Positions 55,461 to 64,000 of a stretch of DNA of 64,000 nt are shown in pieces (position 1 is the first letter of the stretch; each line of letters begins with the position of its first letter). The stretch lies in contig JBGAFI010000012.1 of assembly GCA_044227325.1 (NCBI GenBank), positions 92,373-156,372 of the forward strand, in the 5' to 3' direction. The notes beneath the pieces were generated by a model that was not told the DNA's origin, searched no databases, and was given only the letters and a program-made list of their open reading frames with translations. This DNA comes from PFJX01 sp044227325 (GTDB lineage: Bacteria; Pseudomonadota; Gammaproteobacteria; Burkholderiales; Thiobacillaceae). A program made the position numbers and the translations under genes.

Positions 55461-57350
55461 TCATGCCTCCTCGGCCGGCGTCGCGGTGGGGGCCGGCGCG
55501 CTGGGCGGCGGATTGCCCGCGCTGGAAGCGGGCGGGGAGACCGGCTTGGGCGGACGCGGCTCCTGTCCGGCCATGATGTCGTCGATCTGATCGGAATCGA
55601 TGGTTTCCCATTCCAGCAGCGCGCGCGTCATGCGCTCCACCTTGTCCCGGTTCTCTTCCAGAATTTTCCGCGCCAGACCGTACTGCTCGTCGATGATGCG
55701 GCGCACCTCGGCGTCCACCTTGCGCAGGGTTTCCTCGGACACACTCTTGTGGGTGGTGACGGAACGGCCCAGGAACACTTCGCCTTCCTCCTCGCCATAA
55801 ACCATCGGTCCCATCACATCCGACATGCCCCATTGGGTCACCATGCGCCGGGCCAGATCGGTGGCGCGCTGGAAATCGTTGGAAGCGCCGGTGGTCATCT
55901 GGTTCATGAACAGTTCCTCGGCGATCCGCCCGCCGAACAATACGGCGATGGTGGACAGCAGTCGGGTGCGGTCCTGGCTATAGCGGTCCTCGGTGGGTAG
56001 CTGCATGGTCACGCCCAGGGCGCGGCCGCGCGGGATGATGGTGACCTTGTGCACCGGATCGGTCTTCGGCGTCAGTTTCGCGACCACGGCATGGCCGGAC
56101 TCGTGGTAGGCGGTGTTCTTGCGCTCCTCCTCGGGCATGACCATGGAACGCCGTTCCGCGCCCATCATGATCTTGTCCTTGGCGCGCTCGAAGTCGCCCA
56201 TGTCCACCACGCGCTTGTTGCCGCGCGCGGCGAACAAGGCCGCCTCGTTGACCAGATTGGCCAGGTCGGCGCCGGAGAATCCGGGCGTGCCGCGGGCGAT
56301 GATGTCGGCCTTCACATCCTGGCTCATGGGCACCTTGCGCATGTGCACCATGAGGATCTGCTCGCGGCCGCGGATGTCCGGCAGAGGCACCACCACCTGG
56401 CGGTCGAAACGGCCGGGGCGCATGAGAGCGGGGTCGAGCACGTCGGGACGGTTGGTGGCGGCGATGACGATGACGCCCGCCGTCGCCTCGAAGCCGTCCA
56501 TTTCCACAAGCAACTGGTTCAGGGTCTGTTCCCGCTCGTCGTTGCCGCCGCCCAGGCCGGCGCCGCGCTGGCGGCCCACCGCGTCGATCTCATCGATGAA
56601 GATGATGCAGGGCGATTGTTTCTTGGCCTGCTCGAACATGTCGCGCACCCGGGCCGCGCCCACGCCCACGAACATTTCCACGAAGTCGGAACCGGAGATG
56701 CTGAAGAACGGCACCTTGGCCTCGCCGGCGATGGATTTCGCCAGCAGGGTCTTGCCGGTGCCGGGCGACCCCACCATCAGCACGCCGCGCGGGATGCGCC
56801 CACCCAGTTTTTGGAAGCGGGACGGGTCGCGCAGAAATTCCACCAGTTCGCCGACCTCCTCCTTGGCCTCGTCGCAACCGGCCACGTCGGCGAAGGTCAC
56901 GGTATTGCTGTCCTGGTCCAGCAGGCGCGCCTTGCTCTTGCCGAACGAGAATGCGCCGCCCTTGCCGCCCCCCTGCATCTGGCGCATGAAGAACACCCAC
57001 ACGCCGATCAGCAGCAGCATGGGGAACCAGGAAACGAAGATGCTCATGAGCATGGATGGCTGCTCTTCCGGCTTGGCTTCGATCTGCACGCCGTTCTTGA
57101 GCAGGTCGGAGACCAGCCAGGGATCCGACGGCGCATAGGTGGTGAAGCGCCGGCCATCCGCCTGGACGCCCCTCAGGACATGTCCCTCGATGGTGACCTT
57201 GGTCACCTGCCCCTGCCGCACCGATTCGATGAACTGGGAATAATCCATCTGGGACTGGGCGGTCTGGCGGGTGTTGAATTGGTTGAATACCGTCATCAGG
57301 ACCAGCGCAATGACCAGCCAGATGGCGACATTCTTGAATAAGTTGTTCAA
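55461..57350 (-). CDS. ftsH: ATP-dependent zinc metalloprotease FtsH
   Basis: 629 residues. Two N-terminal helices around a periplasmic domain, AAA+ module (VGSPGTGKTLLAKS; IIFIDEIDAVGRQRGAG), second region of homology, and HESGH zinc protease site. Inner-membrane quality control. Pro/Ala-rich tail. Downstream of rlmE. Confidence 0.98.
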   Translation of the reverse strand: MNNLFKNVAIWLVIALVLMTVFNQFNTRQTAQSQMDYSQFIESVRQGQVTKVTIEGHVLRGVQADGRRFTTYAPSDPWLVSDLLKNGVQIEAKPEEQPSMLMSIFVSWFPMLLLIGVWVFFMRQMQGGGKGGAFSFGKSKARLLDQDSNTVTFADVAGCDEAKEEVGELVEFLRDPSRFQKLGGRIPRGVLMVGSPGTGKTLLAKSIAGEAKVPFFSISGSDFVEMFVGVGAARVRDMFEQAKKQSPCIIFIDEIDAVGRQRGAGLGGGNDEREQTLNQLLVEMDGFEATAGVIVIAATNRPDVLDPALMRPGRFDRQVVVPLPDIRGREQILMVHMRKVPMSQDVKADIIARGTPGFSGADLANLVNEAALFAARGNKRVVDMGDFERAKDKIMMGAERRSMVMPEEERKNTAYHESGHAVVAKLTPKTDPVHKVTIIPRGRALGVTMQLPTEDRYSQDRTRLLSTIAVLFGGRIAEELFMNQMTTGASNDFQRATDLARRMVTQWGMSDVMGPMVYGEEEGEVFLGRSVTTHKSVSEETLRKVDAEVRRIIDEQYGLARKILEENRDKVERMTRALLEWETIDSDQIDDIMAGQEPRPPKPVSPPASSAGNPPPSAPAPTATPAEEA

Positions 57351-57412
57351 TTTGACTCCTTTGCGGAAAAAACTCCGCAGGGATAAGAAGTTAGTTCAAT
57401 TCCACGTCTGCT

Positions 57413-58060
57413 TCAATCTTCGCGCGCACTTTCCGCCTGTTCCGCCCGCAAGGTTCGCCCCAGGAGATACACCTCCCGGCTACGATCCCGCGATGCCTTG
57501 GGCTTGCGCACCACCACCACGCGGAAAACGTCGCGCATCGACCTCACGTAATCCTCGAAACCCGCGCCCTGAAAAACCTTGACCACGCAAGCCCCCGTGG
57601 GGTTCAACCATTTTGCCGCGAAATCCAGGGCCAGTTCCGCCAAGTGGTAGCTGCGAGCCTGGTCCGCCACGTTGACTCCGGTGATATTGGGGGCCATATC
57701 GCTTAATACAAGATCGACACGATGGCCGCGCAGCAGCGTTTCCAAACGCTCAAGGGTGGCCTCCTCCGTGAAATCCCCCTGCAGGAAGTCGACATGGTTC
57801 AATCCGGTCATTTCCAGCAGATCGATCCCGACGATGCGCCCCTGCTCCTTCATGCGCTCGGCCGCCACCTGACACCAGCCGCCGGGCGCGCAGCCCAGGT
57901 CGACCACCACCGCGCCGGGCCTGAGCAGTTTGTCCTTGTCGTCGATTTCCATCAGCTTGTAGGCCGCCCGGGAACGGTAGCCCTGTTCCACCGACTGGCG
58001 CACGTAGAAATCGCGGGCATGTTGGTGATGCCATGCATGGGTTTTGGCTTGTCTTTTCAT
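57413..58060 (-). CDS. rlmE: 23S rRNA 2'-O-methyltransferase RlmE
   Basis: 215 residues, methylates U2552. RSRAAYKLMEIDDKDKLL, SAM loop VVDLGCAPGGWCQVAAER, SDMAPNITGV and VVKVFQGAGFEDY. Classic rlmE-ftsH pair; divergent from yhbY, 31 bases apart. Confidence 0.97.
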   Translation of the reverse strand: MKRQAKTHAWHHQHARDFYVRQSVEQGYRSRAAYKLMEIDDKDKLLRPGAVVVDLGCAPGGWCQVAAERMKEQGRIVGIDLLEMTGLNHVDFLQGDFTEEATLERLETLLRGHRVDLVLSDMAPNITGVNVADQARSYHLAELALDFAAKWLNPTGACVVKVFQGAGFEDYVRSMRDVFRVVVVRKPKASRDRSREVYLLGRTLRAEQAESARED

Positions 58061-58091
58061 GGGCTACTATCGGTTATTTTTCGGGGGCCAT

Positions 58092-58421
58092 ATGGGAAAA
58101 ACAGCGGAAAAAGCGACGGTCAAGCAATTGCAGGAACTTACACCCGAACAGCGCAAGTTTCTGAAAGCCCAGGCCCATTCCCTGAAACCCGTGGTCATGA
58201 TCGGCGCGCAAGGCCTCACCGAAGCGGTCGCTCTTGAAGCGGGTCGCGCGCTCGCCGCCCACGAACTGATCAAGATACGGGTGCTGGGGGATGACCGGGA
58301 GGCGCGGGAATCCTATCTTGCCGAACTCTGTTCGACCTTGGGCGCGGCGCCGGTGCAACACATCGGCAAGCTTCTGTTGCTCTACCGTCCCGCCGAAAAA
58401 CCGAAACTCCGCCTACCTTGA
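58092..58421 (+). CDS. yhbY: CRM/YhbY-family ribosome-assembly RNA-binding protein
   Basis: 109 residues from MGKTAEKATVKQLQEL. LTPEQRKFLKAQAHSLKPVV, MIGAQGLTEAV and HELIKIRVLGDDREAR are the CRM domain. Binds pre-50S particles. Start chosen over an in-frame ATG overlapping rlmE. Its end overlaps the DUF4149 gene convergently by nine bases. Confidence 0.93.
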   Translation: MGKTAEKATVKQLQELTPEQRKFLKAQAHSLKPVVMIGAQGLTEAVALEAGRALAAHELIKIRVLGDDREARESYLAELCSTLGAAPVQHIGKLLLLYRPAEKPKLRLP

Positions 58422-58868
58422 ATGCTGTTTGGCCACCAAGGCCAGGCCCAACAGGCTTTGTATCAGGTACACCACACTGGAGATGCCGTGCCAGGTCGCG
58501 AAACGGTCGCGCAGCAGGCTCTCCATCACATCCTTGGGCAGAGCGGCTTCCTTGAGCCGGGCCATGATCGGCTGGATGCCGAAATGCCCGGCCAGGGTCA
58601 GCAGCAGCATCAACACCACGATCCAGAAGAACCCCTGCCGCAAGGCATCGCCGCCGGAACGCGACAGGCGGAACAACAGCAGCCAGGCGCCGCAGACGAT
58701 GCCCACCCAGGCCACGATGCCGAACATCTTGCCCGCCAGCATGCCGGCCAGCATCCGGTCTTCCAGGTTGTAGAAGAGAACCGGCGCGGCCAGATAGCCC
58801 ACGGCCCACATCCCGCCCACCCAGAGCGCGACGGCCCAGGCGGCAAGAAGATCGGGGAGACGCTTCAT
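58413..58868 (-). CDS. DUF4149 integral membrane protein
   Basis: 151 residues, four hydrophobic segments: AAWAVALWVGGMWAVGYLAA, MFGIVAWVGIVCGAWLLLF, FFWIVVLMLLLTLAGHFGI and SSVVYLIQSLLGLALVA. Function unknown. Start overlaps the greA stop (TGATG). Confidence 0.88.
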   Translation of the reverse strand: MKRLPDLLAAWAVALWVGGMWAVGYLAAPVLFYNLEDRMLAGMLAGKMFGIVAWVGIVCGAWLLLFRLSRSGGDALRQGFFWIVVLMLLLTLAGHFGIQPIMARLKEAALPKDVMESLLRDRFATWHGISSVVYLIQSLLGLALVAKQHSR

Positions 58869-59344
58869 CAGAGGTAATGCACGTCGACGATCTCGTAGTG
58901 GCGCAGTCCGCCGGGCGCGTGCACATCGGCCACATCGCCGGCGTATTTGCCGATCAAGGCGCGAGCGATGGGGGAGCTGACGGAAATCTTGCCATCCTTG
59001 ATGTCCGCCTCGTCGTCGCCGACGATCTGGTACCTCACCTCGTCGCCGGATTCCGCGTCCACCAGTTCCACCGTGGCGCCGAAGACCACTCGGCCCTCGG
59101 CGTCCAGGTGGCGGGGATCGATGATCTGGGCATTCGCCAGCTTGCCTTCGAGTTCCTTGATGCGCCCCTCGATGAAGCCCTGCTTTTCCTTCGCGGCATC
59201 GTATTCGGCGTTCTCGGACAGATCGCCGTGGGAACGCGCCTCGGCGATGGCGGCGATGACATTGGGCCGCTCCACGCTTTTCAGCCTTTGCAATTCGCCG
59301 CGCAATTTCTCGGCGCCGACCACCGTCAGGGGGACTTTGTTCAT
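58868..59344 (-). CDS. greA: Transcription elongation factor GreA
   Basis: 158 residues. N-terminal coiled coil (LRGELQRLKSVERPNVIAAI; ARSHGDLSENAEYDAAKEKQ with the acidic tip) and a C-terminal FKBP-like domain ending GLRHYEIVDVHYL. Rescues backtracked RNA polymerase. Follows carB by 19 bases. Confidence 0.98.
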   Translation of the reverse strand: MNKVPLTVVGAEKLRGELQRLKSVERPNVIAAIAEARSHGDLSENAEYDAAKEKQGFIEGRIKELEGKLANAQIIDPRHLDAEGRVVFGATVELVDAESGDEVRYQIVGDDEADIKDGKISVSSPIARALIGKYAGDVADVHAPGGLRHYEIVDVHYL

Positions 59345-59363
59345 ACGGGGACCTCTTGCTGTT

Positions 59364-62579
<3,216 letters not shown>

Positions 62580-62590
62580 CGCGCTTCTGC

Positions 62591-63736
62591 TTATCGAGCT
62601 TGTTGAGCCTGATGATCCCGCATCATGGCGATGAAGCGGTCGAACAGGTAGGCCACGTCGTGGGGACCGGGGCTTGCCTCGGGATGTCCTTGGAAACTGT
62701 ATGCGGGGACGTCGGTCCGGGCGATGCCCTGCAGGGAGCCATCGAACAAGGACACATGCGTGGCGCGCAGATTGTCGGGCAATGTTGCCGCGTCCACGGC
62801 GAAACCGTGGTTCTGGCTGGTGATCATGACCCGCTTGCTGTCCAGATCCTGTACCGGATGGTTGCCGCCATGGTGGCCGAACTTCATCTTGATCGTGCGC
62901 GCGCCGGACGCCAGGCCGAGCAACTGGTGCCCGAGGCAGATACCGTAGGTAGGAATGCGCGCGGCGAGAATCTCCTGGATCGCGCGGATGGCGTAATCGC
63001 AGGGTTCCGGGTCGCCCGGGCCGTTGGAAAGGAAAATACCGTCCGGATTCATCGCGAGCGCATCTGCGGCGGTTGTCTGCGCGGGGACAACCGTCACCCT
63101 GCAACCGCGGCTGGTCAACATGCGCAGAATGTTGCGCTTGATACCGAAATCGTAGGCCACCACGTTGAAACTCGACTCAACGGACTCGGCGAACCCCTTG
63201 CCCAGCGCCCACTCACCCTCGCGCCAGTGATGCGTCTTCTCGCAAGTCACCACCTTGGCCAAGTCCTGTCCCGCCATATTCGGACATGATCTGGCGTGGT
63301 CCAGGGCGGCGGCCTCATCTATGGCGCCCGCCATGATGCAACCATTTTGCGCGCCTTTTTCCCGCAACAAGCGGGTGAGTTTGCGCGTATCGATACCCGC
63401 GATCGCCACCACGTTATGGGCCTTGAGATAATCAGGCAGGCTGCGTGTCATGCGGAAATTGCTGGCCAACAAAGGCAGGTCGCGGATGATCAGCCCAGAA
63501 GCGTGAATGCGCTCCGATTCCTCGTCTTCCCCGTTCGTTCCCACATTGCCGATGTGCGGATAGGTCAGGGTTACGATTTGTCGACTATAGGAAGGGTCGG
63601 TGAGAATTTCCTGATAGCCGGTCATGGAGGTATTGAAAACCACCTCACCGATGCCGGTACCCCCGGCACCGATACCATAGCCGCAGAACACCGTACCGTC
63701 GGCCAATGCAAGAATCGCGGGCGCGAACGCAGACAA
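62591..63736 (-). CDS. carA: Carbamoyl-phosphate synthase small subunit
   Basis: 381 residues. N-terminal LADGTVFCGYGIGA; class I glutaminase with nucleophile Cys in YGICLGHQLLGLASG and His in HHGGNHPVQD/SFQGHPEASPGP. Hydrolyses glutamine for CarB. First gene of carA-carB. Confidence 0.98.
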   Translation of the reverse strand: MSAFAPAILALADGTVFCGYGIGAGGTGIGEVVFNTSMTGYQEILTDPSYSRQIVTLTYPHIGNVGTNGEDEESERIHASGLIIRDLPLLASNFRMTRSLPDYLKAHNVVAIAGIDTRKLTRLLREKGAQNGCIMAGAIDEAAALDHARSCPNMAGQDLAKVVTCEKTHHWREGEWALGKGFAESVESSFNVVAYDFGIKRNILRMLTSRGCRVTVVPAQTTAADALAMNPDGIFLSNGPGDPEPCDYAIRAIQEILAARIPTYGICLGHQLLGLASGARTIKMKFGHHGGNHPVQDLDSKRVMITSQNHGFAVDAATLPDNLRATHVSLFDGSLQGIARTDVPAYSFQGHPEASPGPHDVAYLFDRFIAMMRDHQAQQAR

Positions 63737-63807
63737 GATAACCCCTGGTCCAGATGTGACAAGCGGGACGGACTGACGTCCATCCCGCTCGGTTGAAATG
63801 TGGCGCG

Positions 63808-63836
63808 ATTATACGTTTGCGCCGAACAACGCTCAA
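63808..63836 (-). promoter_or_regulatory. carAB promoter
   Basis: Minus strand TTGAGC - 17 bases - TATAAT, about 72 bases before the carA start. Confidence 0.85.
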
Positions 63837-63869
63837 CCTGACTTCGATATCAGGTTTCTACAAAAGCGA

Positions 63870-63898
63870 AAGCGCCGCATCTATGAGATGCGGCGCTT
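63870..63898 (-). terminator. rRNA operon terminator
   Basis: AAGCGCCGCATCT-loop-AGATGCGGCGCTT hairpin followed on the minus strand by TCGCTTTT, just after the 5S gene. Confidence 0.93.
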
Positions 63899-63910
63899 AA
63901 GGGTGTAGGA

Positions 63911-64000
63911 GTCTGGCGATGACCTACTTTCGCCGGCGAAGTACCGACTATCATTGGCGCGGGGGCGTTTCACGGTCCTGTTCGGGAAGGGAAGGTGTGG
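63911..64000 (-). rRNA. rrf: 5S rRNA, 3' part
   Basis: Minus strand reads CGAACAGGACCGTGAAACG, then CCAATGATAGTCGGTACTTC and AGTAGGTCATCGCCAGAC, the 5S loop B/C to 3'-end pattern. The 5' end lies beyond the window. It implies an rrn operon to the right reading toward carA. Confidence 0.93.

Overview
The window is G+C-rich bacterial chromosome. Its conserved blocks point to a betaproteobacterium, probably near Rhodocyclales or Nitrosomonadales: nuoA-N downstream of tpiA-secG-tRNA-Leu, carAB-greA-DUF4149 beside yhbY/rlmE-ftsH-folP-glmM, argS-SPOR-dsbA, and a CIRCE-controlled groESL. The lineage below class level is inference.

Region 1 (1-10880, minus strand) is a nitrogen-scavenging operon: an NrtABC-type ABC importer, a creatininase-family amidohydrolase, a type III glutamine synthetase, a NikR-like ribbon-helix-helix regulator, two DUF1989 proteins (UAAP1/UAAP2) and a urea/guanidine carboxylase that runs off the left edge. 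The UAAP pair is known to act as carboxyguanidine deiminase, so guanidine is at least as likely a substrate as urea. A sigma-54 type promoter and a palindrome near the predicted start site lie in front of the operon. REP-like palindromes sit between its genes, and one sits in frame inside the carboxylase.

Region 2 (10794-16360) holds groES-groL with a perfect CIRCE operator, then argS, a SPOR-domain protein and dsbA, and ends at tRNA-Leu(UAA).

Region 3 (16361-25709) is a roughly 9.3 kb integrative element in the 3' end of that tRNA gene. It has a P4-type integrase, 12-bp arm-type repeats at both ends, an imperfect tRNA-end repeat as attR, a short RadC, a toxin-antitoxin pair, an AlpA-like regulator, a TOPRIM/DUF927 primase-helicase and several unknown genes. 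It carries no structural or conjugation genes. A ~155-bp inverted repeat built on TGGGACA iterons flanks its central 6.7 kb.

Region 4 (25731-30820) holds a small membrane protein, a WYL regulator, a NERD-nuclease/UvrD-like helicase, a HIT protein and a chemoreceptor with a periplasmic heme-c motif.

Region 5 (31031-46744) is the complete 14-gene complex I operon with a clear promoter, preceded by tpiA-secG-tRNA-Leu(GAG) and a terminator. A metallophosphoesterase/glycosyltransferase pair diverges from tpiA.

Region 6 (48876-53154) is phosphate-related: pstSCAB behind a Pho box, plus an 80-residue protein behind a second, stronger-looking Pho-box promoter.

Region 7 (53178-64000) holds glmM, folP, ftsH, rlmE, yhbY, a DUF4149 protein, greA, carB, carA, and the 3' end of a 5S rRNA gene with its terminator.
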